A stretch of DNA of 64,000 nt from an uncultured SAR116 cluster alpha proteobacterium (GTDB taxonomy: Bacteria; Pseudomonadota; Alphaproteobacteria; Puniceispirillales; GCA-002684695), in the NCBI GenBank assembly GCA_902612965.1, contig CACMFN010000006.1:39689-103688 (forward strand), in the 5' to 3' direction. The notes beneath the pieces are model-generated. The model made no database searches. It had not been told where the DNA came from and saw only the letters and a program-made list of their open reading frames with translations. Of this stretch, positions 19,893 to 30,189 are shown piece by piece; position 1 is the first letter of the stretch, and every line of letters starts with the position of its first letter. The position numbers were made by a program, and so were the translations under genes.

Positions 19893-20019
19893 TTAAACAA
19901 TTTATTTTAAGACAAAAATCTAAATTTACATAATTATAACATAAATTAGATACACTATTAAGTTAAGAAATATAAATACTTAAATTCCAGTTAAGTTATT
20001 ATTTTTAAAGGGAAATACT

Positions 20020-21237
20020 ATGAGCAAAATTAAAGTTAAAAATCCGTTAGTAGAAATTGATGGAGATGAAATGACTAGAATCATATGGAAGATGATTAAA
20101 GAAAAGTTTATTTTCCCATATTTAGATATTGATTTAAAATATTTTGACCTTGGTATTGAGTATAGAGATAAAACAACTGACAAAGTTACCATAGACGCTG
20201 CTAATGCAATTAAGCAATATGGTGTTGGCGTTAAGTGTGCAACAATAACACCCGATGAAGATAGAGTTAAAGAATTTAACCTTAAAGAAATGTACCGATC
20301 ACCTAATGGGACTATAAGGAATATTCTTGGCGGAACAGTATTTAGACAACCAATAATTGCAAAAAATGTACCTCGGTTAGTGCCTGGATGGACCATGCCT
20401 ATTGTTATTGGACGACATGCATTTGGTGATCAATATAGAGCTACAGATACAATAATACCAAGCTCAGGCAGGCTAAGTATGGTTTTTGAACCAGACGATG
20501 GAAGTAAAAAAATACAGCATCAAATTTTTAACTTTCCTGGTCCTGGCATAGCCATGACAATGTACAATCTTGATGAATCTATTAAAGGATTTGCGAGAGC
20601 ATGCTTTAATTACGGATTGGATTTAGGTTGGCCTGTATATCTATCAACAAAAAATACTATTTTAAAAGTTTATGATGGCAGGTTTAAAGATATTTTTAAT
20701 GACGTTTATGAAAGAGAGTTTAAGTCTCAATTTGAAAAAAAGAAAATTACTTATGAGCATAGATTAATTGATGATATGGTTGCTTGTGCTTTAAAATGGG
20801 ATGGGGGCTTTGTATGGGCATGCAAAAATTATGATGGTGATGTTCAATCTGATACGGTTGCTCAAGGCTTTGGCTCACTTGGCCTTATGACTTCAGTGCT
20901 TCTCACACCAGACGGCAAAACCGTAGAAGCAGAGGCTGCACATGGAACGGTTACAAGACATTACAGGCAGCATCAAGCTGGAAAACAGACTTCTACTAAC
21001 CCAATTGCATCAATTTTTGCTTGGACACGTGGCCTTTCTTATAGAGCCAAGTTTGACAATAGTGAAAAAGTTGAGCAGTTTGCTAAAAACCTCGAAAGGG
21101 TCTGTATTGAAACTGTTGAAAGTGGATACATGACAAAAGATTTGGCCCTTCTTGTTGGTAGTGACCAACCATGGTTAACAACAACCCAATTTTTAAATAA
21201 AATTGATGAAAATTTTAAAAAAGTAATGTCTGATTAG
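20020..21237 (+). CDS. icd: NADP-dependent isocitrate dehydrogenase (dimeric, eukaryote-like type)
   Basis: 405 residues. It oxidatively decarboxylates isocitrate to 2-oxoglutarate, supplying NADPH and the carbon skeleton sensed by PII. It starts [23 protein letters not shown], typical of the type II (mitochondrial-like) family. It has the substrate Ser/Arg block [10 protein letters not shown], the metal-binding [28 protein letters not shown], and the nucleotide region [14 protein letters not shown]. The AAAGGG before the ATG is a good ribosome site. It converges with alaS, and the two stop codons overlap by 4 bases. Confidence 0.97.
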   Translation: MSKIKVKNPLVEIDGDEMTRIIWKMIKEKFIFPYLDIDLKYFDLGIEYRDKTTDKVTIDAANAIKQYGVGVKCATITPDEDRVKEFNLKEMYRSPNGTIRNILGGTVFRQPIIAKNVPRLVPGWTMPIVIGRHAFGDQYRATDTIIPSSGRLSMVFEPDDGSKKIQHQIFNFPGPGIAMTMYNLDESIKGFARACFNYGLDLGWPVYLSTKNTILKVYDGRFKDIFNDVYEREFKSQFEKKKITYEHRLIDDMVACALKWDGGFVWACKNYDGDVQSDTVAQGFGSLGLMTSVLLTPDGKTVEAEAAHGTVTRHYRQHQAGKQTSTNPIASIFAWTRGLSYRAKFDNSEKVEQFAKNLERVCIETVESGYMTKDLALLVGSDQPWLTTTQFLNKIDENFKKVMSD

Positions 21238-23885
21238 TTTAATTTTTTAATATGTTTAATCAATGTCTCAATTGTTGCATTTGAAGCATTTATGTCATTT
21301 CCTCCAGATTGTGCCATCATTGGTCTTCCACCACCTCCTTTACCACCAAACTGAGAAGAACCAATCTTTACTAAATCAACGGCATTTATCCTATTGCTAA
21401 GTTCGCTTGTAACACCTACAACTAGAGATATTTTATTACTTTCAATTGTAATTACTGCCACAACACAATCACTTTGATTATAAAGAATTTTATCAGCTAT
21501 TCCTTTGAGATTTTTAGGGGATACATCATTAAAAACTTTACTAATAAATTTTACATCACCGATTTGAACTACTTTCTCATTACTATTAGAAGGCTGCGAA
21601 TTGTTATTTTTATAATTATTAAATTCTTTTTCAATTTTCCTTTTATCTTCGTTAAGAGAAATGATTTTTTCAACCAAATGTTCATCAGAAGACTTCATTA
21701 ATTCACTTAAATTTTTTAAAATATCATATTTTTCGTTTACCCATTCTAATGCTTTTACGCCAGTAATTGCTTCAATTCTTCTTATGCCAGAAGATACAGA
21801 GCCTTCACTAATAATTTTTAGTAAACCTATTTCACCTGTTCTTTTAACGTGTGTTCCCCCACAAAGTTCAATTGACCAATAAGATTTGTTCGTGTCTGAA
21901 CTTTTACCAAATGAAACAACTCTAACAATATCTCCGTATTTTTCTCCAAACAAAGCGGTTGCACCTTCATTTTTTGACTGAGAAATCTCCATTTCACGAA
22001 TTAAAACCTCAGAATTATCTCTAATTTTTTTATTGATATGGTCCTCAATTTTAAACAAATCTTTTCTTGTTAATGGATAATTATGACTAAAATCAAATCT
22101 TAATCTCTCCGAAGAAACTAATGATCCCTTTTGTGATATATGCTTACCTAAAATATCTTTTAGTGACTGGTGTAAGATATGAGTTGAAGTATGATTAGTT
22201 GCTGATAATTTTCTTTCATTTGCATCTATAGAAAGTTGTATATTATCATTAATTTGTAGGTTTCCTTTTTCAATTAAAATTTTATGAAGATAAACGCCAT
22301 TTTTAGTTTTATCGCAATCCAATACTATTGCAGAAAGATCATTATTTTTATTTAATTTTCCTTTATCAGCAAGTTGACCTCCAGAAGTTGCATAAAATGG
22401 AGTTTGATCAAAAACAACTAAAGCTTCAGTTCCCTTTTTAGCAACATTAACAAAACTAGAATTGATAATTATACTTAAAACCTTTGCGTTACAAAATTCA
22501 TTATCATAACCAACAAAGCTAGTAGGTTGGCATTTGTTTTCAATTTCTGAAAATAATTTATCATATGAGATATCTCCTGAACCTTTCCAGGAAGAGCGGG
22601 CTAATTTTTTTTGTTTATTCATTTCTTTTTTAAATTCAACTTCATTTATATTAATTTTTTTTGACTTTAAAATATCCTGAGTTAAGTCAAACGGAAATCC
22701 ATATGTATCATAAAGCTTAAACGCAACCTTTCCATCAAGCATTTGACCAGATGTTAGCCCTTTGGTTTCATCATCAAGAATTTTTATCCCACGTTCTAAA
22801 GTTTCTTTGAATTTATTCTCTTCAGTTTCAAGTGAACTATAAATAAGTTCTTGTGCCTCGATTAATTCAGGAAAGGCATCTCCCATCTCTTCAATTAGAT
22901 CTGGTACTAATTTACATAACAATGGATCCTTACAACCTAAAATATGCGCATGCCGCATTCCTCTTCTCATAATCCTTCTTAAGACATAACCCCTTCCCTC
23001 GTTAGAAGGCAAAATTCCATCAGCAATTAAAAAACTCGATGACCTTAAATGATCAATAATAACTCTATGAGAAACTTTATATTTTCCATCTTTACGTGTT
23101 GATGACTTTTCAGCACTTGATGTAATTAACTTGTCCATAAGGTCTATATCGTAATTATCGTGCTTTCCCTGAAGTATTGCTGCTAATCTCTCTAGCCCCA
23201 TACCTGTATCAATTGAAGGCCTAGGCAAATTAATTCTTTTTTGATTATCTAATTGCTCAAATTGCATGAACACCAAGTTCCAAATTTCAATATATCTATC
23301 ACCATCTTCATTTTTACTACCTGGAGGGCCCCCAAAAATACTCTCACCGTGATCATAAAAAATTTCAGAGCATGGACCACATGGGCCTGTATCACCCATT
23401 GACCAAAAATTATCATTCGTATTTATAGCAATGATTTTTTTATCATCTAAACCAGAAACATTTTTCCATATTTTTTTGGCTTCTATATCATCATGATAAT
23501 AAGTAACCAATAATTTATCTTTTGAAAAACCAAATTCTTTAGTCAATAAATCCCAAGCAAAATAAATTGCTTTTTCCTTAAAGTAATCACCAAACGAAAA
23601 ATTACCTAGCATTTCGAAAAAAGTATGGTGCCTTGCTGTATGACCAACATTTTCTAGGTCATTATGCTTACCGCCAGCCCTAACACATTTTTGACTTGTC
23701 ACTGCCCTTTTATACTCACTATTTTCTTGGCCAGTAAATATATTCTTAAATTGAACCATACCTGAGTTAACAAACATCAGGGATGGATCGTTGTCAGGTA
23801 CTAAACTACTAGATCGTACAATTTCATGATCATTTTTGTTGAAATAACTAATGAAAGTTTTTCTAATATCTGAAACACTTGTCAT
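21234..23885 (-). CDS. alaS: alanyl-tRNA synthetase
   Basis: 883 residues, full length. It charges tRNA-Ala. The class II catalytic core is at the N-terminus ([50 protein letters not shown]). The editing domain has zinc ligands in [11 protein letters not shown] and [11 protein letters not shown]. The C-terminal DHHA1 domain ends [16 protein letters not shown]. It lies downstream of recA on the same strand, a conserved recA-alaS pairing, with an 83-base gap. Confidence 0.98.
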   Translation of the reverse strand: MTSVSDIRKTFISYFNKNDHEIVRSSSLVPDNDPSLMFVNSGMVQFKNIFTGQENSEYKRAVTSQKCVRAGGKHNDLENVGHTARHHTFFEMLGNFSFGDYFKEKAIYFAWDLLTKEFGFSKDKLLVTYYHDDIEAKKIWKNVSGLDDKKIIAINTNDNFWSMGDTGPCGPCSEIFYDHGESIFGGPPGSKNEDGDRYIEIWNLVFMQFEQLDNQKRINLPRPSIDTGMGLERLAAILQGKHDNYDIDLMDKLITSSAEKSSTRKDGKYKVSHRVIIDHLRSSSFLIADGILPSNEGRGYVLRRIMRRGMRHAHILGCKDPLLCKLVPDLIEEMGDAFPELIEAQELIYSSLETEENKFKETLERGIKILDDETKGLTSGQMLDGKVAFKLYDTYGFPFDLTQDILKSKKININEVEFKKEMNKQKKLARSSWKGSGDISYDKLFSEIENKCQPTSFVGYDNEFCNAKVLSIIINSSFVNVAKKGTEALVVFDQTPFYATSGGQLADKGKLNKNNDLSAIVLDCDKTKNGVYLHKILIEKGNLQINDNIQLSIDANERKLSATNHTSTHILHQSLKDILGKHISQKGSLVSSERLRFDFSHNYPLTRKDLFKIEDHINKKIRDNSEVLIREMEISQSKNEGATALFGEKYGDIVRVVSFGKSSDTNKSYWSIELCGGTHVKRTGEIGLLKIISEGSVSSGIRRIEAITGVKALEWVNEKYDILKNLSELMKSSDEHLVEKIISLNEDKRKIEKEFNNYKNNNSQPSNSNEKVVQIGDVKFISKVFNDVSPKNLKGIADKILYNQSDCVVAVITIESNKISLVVGVTSELSNRINAVDLVKIGSSQFGGKGGGGRPMMAQSGGNDINASNATIETLIKHIKKLN

Positions 23886-23968
23886 AATTATTACCTAGAA
23901 AATATTAGATTTAGGTATTTATAACAAGTTTCAATTATTTATCAATTTTAAGTTTGTATCAAAATAGT

Positions 23969-25033
23969 TTATTCTTCTTTGTTATCTATTTTTTCTTCAA
24001 GCATTTTTTCGTTAACTATTCCAGAATTCTGCCTTATCAATGTTTCTATTTCTTCAGCTATATCAGGATTTTCTTTTAAAAAAGTCTTGGCATTTTCTCT
24101 GCCTTGACCAATTCTTTCAGTTTTATATGAATACCATGAGCCTGATTTTTCAATTATTTCAGATTCAACTCCCAAGTCAACAAGTTCACCAGTTTTAGAA
24201 ATTCCCTCACCATACATAATATCAAATTCTACTGTTCTAAATGGAGCTGATACCTTATTTTTAACAACCTTAACTCTAGTTTGATTTCCAATAATATCAT
24301 CTCTTTCTTTAATAGCACCAATTCTTCTTATATCTATTCTAACTGAAGAATAAAACTTTAACGCGTTCCCACCAGTTGTAGTTTCTGGATTACCAAACAT
24401 AACCCCAATTTTTAATCGTATCTGATTAATAAATATTACTAAACAATTAGATTTTGAAATTGAACTTGTTAGCTTTCTTAAAGCTTGGCTCATTAACCTT
24501 GCATGCAAACCAACATGATGATCCCCCATTTCTCCCTCAAGCTCAGCTCTAGGGGTTAAAGCAGCAACTGAGTCAACTACTAAAACATCTACAGCACCAG
24601 ACCTAACTAAAGTATCTGTAATTTCCAAAGCCTGCTCTCCAGCATCTGGCTGCGAAATAACTAATTCATCAACGTTAACACCTAATTTTTTTGCATAAAT
24701 AGTATCTAATGCATGCTCAGCATCAATAAATGCACATGTTCCACCATTTTTTTGAGCTTCGGCAAGAACATGTAATGCTAATGTGGTTTTTCCAGATGAT
24801 TCTGGACCATAAATTTCAACAATTCTTCCTTTTGGGAAACCACCGATGCCAAGAGCAATATCTAAACTTAATGATCCTGAAGAAATAGCTTCAATATCAA
24901 CTACAGATTCATTTTGGCCTAATTTCATTACTGAACCTTTACCAAATGATTTTTCAATTTGGCCTATAGCCATTTCCAGTGCTTTTAATTTATCTTCAGA
25001 ATTTTCTTTCAACTTATATACCTCTGCAACCAT
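23969..25033 (-). CDS. recA: recombinase RecA
   Basis: 354 residues. It forms ATP-dependent filaments for strand exchange and triggers LexA self-cleavage. Walker A is [13 protein letters not shown], loop L2 carries [22 protein letters not shown], and the C-terminal tail is acidic. Its promoter lies in the 134-base gap to dksA, carries two LexA-type boxes, and has TTGACA and TATTAT hexamers, so SOS control is very likely. Confidence 0.98.
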   Translation of the reverse strand: MVAEVYKLKENSEDKLKALEMAIGQIEKSFGKGSVMKLGQNESVVDIEAISSGSLSLDIALGIGGFPKGRIVEIYGPESSGKTTLALHVLAEAQKNGGTCAFIDAEHALDTIYAKKLGVNVDELVISQPDAGEQALEITDTLVRSGAVDVLVVDSVAALTPRAELEGEMGDHHVGLHARLMSQALRKLTSSISKSNCLVIFINQIRLKIGVMFGNPETTTGGNALKFYSSVRIDIRRIGAIKERDDIIGNQTRVKVVKNKVSAPFRTVEFDIMYGEGISKTGELVDLGVESEIIEKSGSWYSYKTERIGQGRENAKTFLKENPDIAEEIETLIRQNSGIVNEKMLEEKIDNKEE

Positions 25034-25105
25034 ACTTTTCTCCTATTTCGCATACATTTCTAAACAGTGCAATAAACATATTAATAATTAATAACAATAA
25101 ATTTT

Positions 25106-25120
25106 GTACATGTTTTGTTC
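25106..25120 (-). promoter_or_regulatory. LexA box 1 of recA (GAAC-N7-GTAC)
   Basis: On the minus strand this reads GAACAAAACATGTAC, one mismatch from the alphaproteobacterial SOS box GAAC-N7-GAAC. It lies 73 bases upstream of the recA ATG, just downstream of the predicted -10. It shares a 16-base identity with box 2. Confidence 0.75.
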
Positions 25121-25133
25121 TATAACGAATTAT

Positions 25134-25163
25134 ATAATATTCATGTTTTGTTCTATATGTCAA
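25134..25163 (-). promoter_or_regulatory. predicted recA promoter
   Basis: The minus strand shows a perfect -35 TTGACA (25163-25158), an 18-base spacer, and a -10 TATTAT (25139-25134). It begins a few bases after the dksA stop codon. LexA box 2 fills the spacer, as expected of a repressed SOS promoter. Confidence 0.7.
25139..25153 (-). promoter_or_regulatory. LexA box 2 of recA (GAAC-N7-GAAT)
   Basis: On the minus strand this reads GAACAAAACATGAAT, one mismatch from GAAC-N7-GAAC. It sits between the -35 and -10 hexamers and exactly 33 bases from box 1, about three helical turns, which would put two LexA dimers on one face. Confidence 0.75.
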
Positions 25164-25167
25164 ATAA

Positions 25168-25608
25168 TTATTCGTCTCTATGAACTTTTTCCATTCTCTC
25201 ATGTTTTTCTTGTGCGTCCAATGAGAGAGATGCGATTGGTCTAGCCTCTAATCTTTTGAGATTAATAGGCTCATCAGTTTCTTGGCAATATCCGTATGAA
25301 CCATCATCTATCCTTCTTAATGCAGCATCAATTTTAGATATAAGTTTTCTCTCTCTATCCCTTGCTCTTAAAAGAATTGATGCGTCAGCCTCTAATTGAG
25401 CTCTATCAGCTGCATCAGGCTTTTGGAGAGTTTCCTCAGATAAGCCTAAAATCGTATCTGAAGCTCCGTTTATAAGTTCATTTTTCCAGTCCAAAAGTTT
25501 CTTTCTAAAATATGCTAATTGTAAAGGACTCATAAACTCTTCTTTATCTGAAGGAGAATACCCTTCAGGTATTTTTATTTGATCAAGTGGTTTTTCAGAA
25601 TTTGGCAT
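25168..25608 (-). CDS. dksA: RNA polymerase-binding transcription factor DksA
   Basis: 146 residues. It enters the polymerase secondary channel and works with ppGpp, which the Rsh protein at 48-50 kb would make. The coiled-coil tip and surrounding helix are readable (residues about 60-100, ADRAQLEADASILLRARDRERKL). The zinc-finger region reads GYCQETDEPINLKRLEARPIASLSLDAQEKHE, so three of the four zinc cysteines are missing and only the first remains. Reduced-cysteine DksA is known in Alphaproteobacteria. It lies upstream of recA. Confidence 0.93.
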   Translation of the reverse strand: MPNSEKPLDQIKIPEGYSPSDKEEFMSPLQLAYFRKKLLDWKNELINGASDTILGLSEETLQKPDAADRAQLEADASILLRARDRERKLISKIDAALRRIDDGSYGYCQETDEPINLKRLEARPIASLSLDAQEKHERMEKVHRDE

Positions 25609-25723
25609 TAACAGTTTTAAATAATTTAAAAAAATTTACATACATATATATTAATATTATTGTCTAAATAGTTTTTTTTATATATCTAGTCAATATAGAT
25701 TCTATTTAAGGTTCGATCATAAA

Positions 25724-27403
25724 GTGCTTCAAAGAAAAAAAACAGGAAATTTCAAACCAAAGGGCCGACAAGTTAAAATAGAAGCCATTAAAGAACTTTA
25801 TAAAATTATTGGATATAATACTGAATTTAAAAGAGATATGCTCATAGAATATCTTCATTTAATTCAAGATGCTAATGGATATATATCTAGTGACTTAATG
25901 GAAGCATTATCAAATGAAATGAAACTTCCGTTGGTTGAAGTTTGGGAAGTTGCAAGTTTTTATGATCATTTTGATTTAATTAAAGACAACGAAACACCAC
26001 CACCAAAAAAAACTATAAGAGTATGTAATTCATTATCCTGTTTTTTAAATGGCTCTAGTAATTTAATTAAAGAACTTAAGGAAGATAGCTACATAAATGA
26101 TGACGTTCGTATAATTGAGGCTCCATGCCTTGGAGCTTGCGACATGGCACCTGCCGCAGCTCAAAAACATTATTTAATACCTAAAGCAAATAAAAATAAA
26201 ATAGTAAAAATTCTAAGTGGATCAAAAGTAAAAGACCCTTTAGAAAATACCATAGATTTTGATCAATATATAAAAAGTGGTGGTTATTCATCTTTAGTAA
26301 AAATTATCAATGGAAAAATAACGCACTCTAATATTTTAGATGAAATTAAAGTTTCCGGCTTAAGAGGTTTAGGAGGAGCTGGTTTTCCAACTTTTAAAAA
26401 ATGGGAAATAGTAAACTCTGAAAAGGGAATAAAATATGTTGCTGTGAATGGAGATGAAGGTGAGCCAGGAACTTTTAAAGATAGGTTCTATCTAGAAAAA
26501 GATCCTCATCGAGTATTAGAGGGCATGTTAATTGCAGCCTATTTCATAGGAGCTAAAGATTGTTATTTTTACATAAGGGATGAATACCCTGAAATAAGAA
26601 TTTTCATTAATAAAGAAATTAAAAAAGTCAAATTATATCTCAATTTAAATATTAATATTCATATAAGAAGAGGTGCTGGTGCTTATATTTGTGGTGAAGA
26701 ATCAGCTATGATAGAATCTATTGAAGGCAAAAGAGGTTTACCAAGGCACAGGCCACCTTATGTTGCTCAAAAAGGAATTTTTAATAAACCGACATTAGTA
26801 AATAATATTGAAACACTTTATTGGATAAGAGAAATCATAGAAAAAGGAGGTAAAAATTTTGCAAGCAAAGGCTCTAAAGACCATCCTGGAGCTAGAAGCT
26901 ACTCAGTTTCTGGAAGAGTAAAATATCCTGGAGTTGTTTTTGCTCCTGCAGGCTCTACAGTTAACGAACTGATTCAAAAATGTGGTGGTATACTTGATGG
27001 TCATAAATTTAAAGCTTATCTACCAGGTGGAGCTTCAGGTGGCATTTTACCATCAGCAAAAGGTGATGTCCCATTGGATTTTGGTGGAGAATTAACTGAA
27101 TATGGCTGCTTTGTTGGTTCACATGCTATTGTTATTTTATCTGATAAAGATAACTTAGCGGATGTAGCTTTAAATTTAATATCTTTTTTCAAACATGAGA
27201 GTTGTGGTCAATGTACTCCTTGCAGAAATGGCACAGAAAAAATTATTAATATTATAAAAAATAATTCTAAATGGGATAAAGATCTACTTTCCGATATTTC
27301 AGAAGTTATGGCAAATGCCTCTATATGTGGTTTAGGACAAGCAGCTTCAAATCCAATTTTATCTGTATTGAAATTTTTTCCAAAAGATGTAGGAATTAAA
27401 TAA
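25724..27403 (+). CDS. fdhB: NAD-dependent formate dehydrogenase, fused gamma/beta (NuoE-NuoF-like) subunit
   Basis: 559 residues fusing two electron-transfer modules. Residues about 20-165 are a NuoE-like thioredoxin domain binding 2Fe-2S through C101-x4-C106 and C135-x3-C139. Residues about 195-555 are NuoF-like: FMN/NADH-binding RGLGGAGFPTF and NGDEGEPGTFKDR, GAGAYICGEESAM, and the 4Fe-4S cluster ESCGQCTPCRNG plus a later Cys. It passes electrons from formate to NAD+. It starts at GTG (25724) with an AAGG about 12 bases before. It is followed 10 bases later by the alpha subunit. The same NuoE-NuoF fusion occurs in Methylorubrum extorquens FDH1. Confidence 0.92.
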   Translation: MLQRKKTGNFKPKGRQVKIEAIKELYKIIGYNTEFKRDMLIEYLHLIQDANGYISSDLMEALSNEMKLPLVEVWEVASFYDHFDLIKDNETPPPKKTIRVCNSLSCFLNGSSNLIKELKEDSYINDDVRIIEAPCLGACDMAPAAAQKHYLIPKANKNKIVKILSGSKVKDPLENTIDFDQYIKSGGYSSLVKIINGKITHSNILDEIKVSGLRGLGGAGFPTFKKWEIVNSEKGIKYVAVNGDEGEPGTFKDRFYLEKDPHRVLEGMLIAAYFIGAKDCYFYIRDEYPEIRIFINKEIKKVKLYLNLNINIHIRRGAGAYICGEESAMIESIEGKRGLPRHRPPYVAQKGIFNKPTLVNNIETLYWIREIIEKGGKNFASKGSKDHPGARSYSVSGRVKYPGVVFAPAGSTVNELIQKCGGILDGHKFKAYLPGGASGGILPSAKGDVPLDFGGELTEYGCFVGSHAIVILSDKDNLADVALNLISFFKHESCGQCTPCRNGTEKIINIIKNNSKWDKDLLSDISEVMANASICGLGQAASNPILSVLKFFPKDVGIK

Positions 27404-27413
27404 CCAAAAAAGT

Positions 27414-30158
27414 ATGTCAAAAGATAAAATAAAATTTGAATTAAATGGAAAAAAAGTTTCAGCTTTTGCTAATGAAACTATTTGGGAAGTTTCAGAAAGA
27501 TTAGGTGAAACTATACCTCATTTATGTTTTTCTCCCAGTGAAAGCTATAGACCTGACGGAAATTGCAGAGCATGCATGGTAGAAATTGAAGGTGAAAGAG
27601 TTCTGGCAGCTAGTTGCATTAGAAAACCTTCTGAAAATATGAAAGTTTTTTCTAATTCTAATAAGGCAACAAAATCACGTTCACTTGTTTTAGAACTACT
27701 AGATTCTGATCAACCTAAAGAAATTGTTCATAATCCTAATAGTCATTTTTTAGAAGTTAATGATAAAACAAAATTAAATGACAATAGATTTTTAAGTAAA
27801 TCCAGACCTGAGCCTGATAGCTCTCACCCAGCTATTGCAGTTAATTTAGATGCATGTATTCAATGTGGTCTTTGCGTAAGAGCCTGTAGAGAAGTTCAGG
27901 TAAATGATGTTATTGGATTCTCTGGAAGAGGAAGTGAAACTAAAATTGTTTTCGATTTTGATGATAATCTTGGTGAAAGTACATGTGTAGGGTGTGGTGA
28001 ATGTGTTCAGGCTTGTCCAACAGGGGCACTTATGCCAAAAACTGTTTTAGATGAAAATCAAAATTTCAAATTTGAAGCTGATAGAAAAGTAGATTCTATA
28101 TGCCCATATTGTGGTGTTGGATGTCAGTTAACATATAATATTAAAGAAGACAAAATTATTTCAGTATCTGGAAGATCGGGTCCGGCAAATAAAGGAAGAT
28201 TGTGTGTTAAAGGTAGGTATGGTTTTGATTATATTTCAAGTCCTGAAAGATTAACAAAACCACTTATAAGATTAGAAAACTCTGTCAAAAGAAAAAATGA
28301 TAAATTTAATACTGATTATATTTTATCTAATTTTAGAGAGGCTTCTTGGGATGAGGCTTTAGATTATGCAAGTAAAAAATTACGTAGTATAAAGAATACT
28401 TATGGCCCGAATTCTTTAGCAGGTTTTGGATCTGCAAAAGGAAGTAATGAAGAAGCTTACCTTTTTCAAAAGCTTATAAGAACAGCTTTCAAAACTAATA
28501 ATGTTGACCACTGTACAAGACTATGTCATGCATCATCTGTTGCAGCTTTATTAGAAAATATCGGATCTGGTGCAGTAACTGCACCTTTTTCAGAAGCAAA
28601 GAATGCTGAAGTAATTTGGGTTATAGGAGCAAACCCTACTGTTAACCACCCAGTAGCAGCAACTTTTATAAAAAATGCTGCTAAAAATGGTTCCAAGCTT
28701 TTTATCTTAGATCCTAGAGGTCAGGCATTAGACAGATACTCTGAAGATTCAATAAATTTTCTACCTGGAACAGATGTTTCAATTTTGAATGGTGTCATTC
28801 ATACCATTATCAACGAAAATTTATATAACAAAGAATATGTAAAAACACAAACAATTGGATTTGATGATTTGAAGAAATCCACTGAAAACTATAGTCCAGA
28901 AAATATGGAAAAAATTTGTGGCATTTCAGCAGAAAGAATACGTAATTTAGCCAGGGAATATGCAAAATCCAAATCGATTATTTTTTGGGGTATGGGCATA
29001 AGTCAGCACACTCACGGAACTGATAATGCTAGATGTTTAATTTCTCTTGCTCTTTTAACAGGAAACATTGGACTACCTGGTACTGGGTTACATCCTTTAA
29101 GAGGCCAAAATAATGTTCAGGGTGCATCTGATGCTGGTTTAATACCAATGTTTTATCCAGATTATAAGAGTGTTGAAGGAAATCATGGGGCCACAATGAG
29201 TGATTTTTGGCATACTGAATTAGATAATAAAAAAGGTCTTACAGTAGTTGAAATTATTAATGCTGCTCACGATGGAGAACTTAAAGGATTATATATTATG
29301 GGAGAAAATCCAGCTATGTCAGACCCTGATCAAAATCATGCAAGGGCAGCCTTAGCAAATCTAGACTTTTTAGTTGTTCAAGATATTTTTCCTACCGAAA
29401 CTTCGTCATTTGCAGATGTAATCTTACCAGCATCAGCTTGGCCAGAAAAAGATGGTACTGTAACTAATACAGATAGAAAAGTACAAATTGGAAGAAAAGC
29501 TGTTCCTATGCCTGGCGATGCAAAACAAGATTGGTGGATTATTAAAGAAATTGGAGTTAGAATGGGTCTTAATTGGAATTATGATAGCCCCAAAGAAATA
29601 TTCAATGAAATGAAAAATGTTATGCCATCATTAAACGGCATAACTTGGGAAAGATTAGAAAAAGAAAATTCTGTTACTTATCCATGTAAAGATGAATTTA
29701 GTGAAGGATCAGAACTTTTGTTTAAAGATGGTTTTCCTACACCTAATGGAAAAGGAAAAATGACAAGCACTTCAATCTTGCCACCTGATGAAACAATAAA
29801 TGATGAGTATCCACTAGTTTTAACAACTGGTAGGCTTTTGGAACACTGGCATACAGGTTCTATGACAAGAAGAAGCAATGTTTTAGATAAAATTGAACCA
29901 ATTCCAGAAGTTCATGTGAGTCCTTCTCAACTTAAAAGCGTCGGCGTTGAACCGGGTGACTTGGTTTATGTCAAAACTAGAAGAGGTCAAATTAAACTAT
30001 CGGTAAGAGTAGACAAAGCTTTGCAAAATGATGTTATTTTTATTCCTTTTTGCTTTAATGAAGCATCAGCAAATATATTAACAAATTCAGCCCTTGATCC
30101 ATATGGCAAAATTCCAGAACTCAAATATTGTGCAGCTAAAATAGAAGCTTCAGTCTAG
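27414..30158 (+). CDS. fdhA: NAD-dependent formate dehydrogenase, catalytic alpha subunit (Mo/W-bisPGD)
   Basis: 914 residues. The N-terminal 2Fe-2S domain has C38, C51, C54 and C68. Two 4Fe-4S ferredoxin motifs follow (CIQCGLCVRAC and CVGCGECVQAC), then the 4Fe-4S of the catalytic core (CPYCGVGCQLTY). The metal ligand is Cys at C371 (DHCTRLCHASS) followed by H372, so this is a cysteine rather than selenocysteine enzyme. The C-terminal molydopterin-binding domain is complete (GRLLEHWHTGSMTRRS). It oxidises formate to CO2. No fdhD or cofactor-maturation gene is in the window. Confidence 0.95.
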   Translation: MSKDKIKFELNGKKVSAFANETIWEVSERLGETIPHLCFSPSESYRPDGNCRACMVEIEGERVLAASCIRKPSENMKVFSNSNKATKSRSLVLELLDSDQPKEIVHNPNSHFLEVNDKTKLNDNRFLSKSRPEPDSSHPAIAVNLDACIQCGLCVRACREVQVNDVIGFSGRGSETKIVFDFDDNLGESTCVGCGECVQACPTGALMPKTVLDENQNFKFEADRKVDSICPYCGVGCQLTYNIKEDKIISVSGRSGPANKGRLCVKGRYGFDYISSPERLTKPLIRLENSVKRKNDKFNTDYILSNFREASWDEALDYASKKLRSIKNTYGPNSLAGFGSAKGSNEEAYLFQKLIRTAFKTNNVDHCTRLCHASSVAALLENIGSGAVTAPFSEAKNAEVIWVIGANPTVNHPVAATFIKNAAKNGSKLFILDPRGQALDRYSEDSINFLPGTDVSILNGVIHTIINENLYNKEYVKTQTIGFDDLKKSTENYSPENMEKICGISAERIRNLAREYAKSKSIIFWGMGISQHTHGTDNARCLISLALLTGNIGLPGTGLHPLRGQNNVQGASDAGLIPMFYPDYKSVEGNHGATMSDFWHTELDNKKGLTVVEIINAAHDGELKGLYIMGENPAMSDPDQNHARAALANLDFLVVQDIFPTETSSFADVILPASAWPEKDGTVTNTDRKVQIGRKAVPMPGDAKQDWWIIKEIGVRMGLNWNYDSPKEIFNEMKNVMPSLNGITWERLEKENSVTYPCKDEFSEGSELLFKDGFPTPNGKGKMTSTSILPPDETINDEYPLVLTTGRLLEHWHTGSMTRRSNVLDKIEPIPEVHVSPSQLKSVGVEPGDLVYVKTRRGQIKLSVRVDKALQNDVIFIPFCFNEASANILTNSALDPYGKIPELKYCAAKIEASV

Positions 30159-30189
30159 AATAAAATTTAATATTTATTATATAAAATTC

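Noticed and set aside
28512..28526. Selenocysteine in formate dehydrogenase
   Set aside because: The ligand position (residue 371) is encoded by TGT, not TGA, so it is an ordinary Cys.
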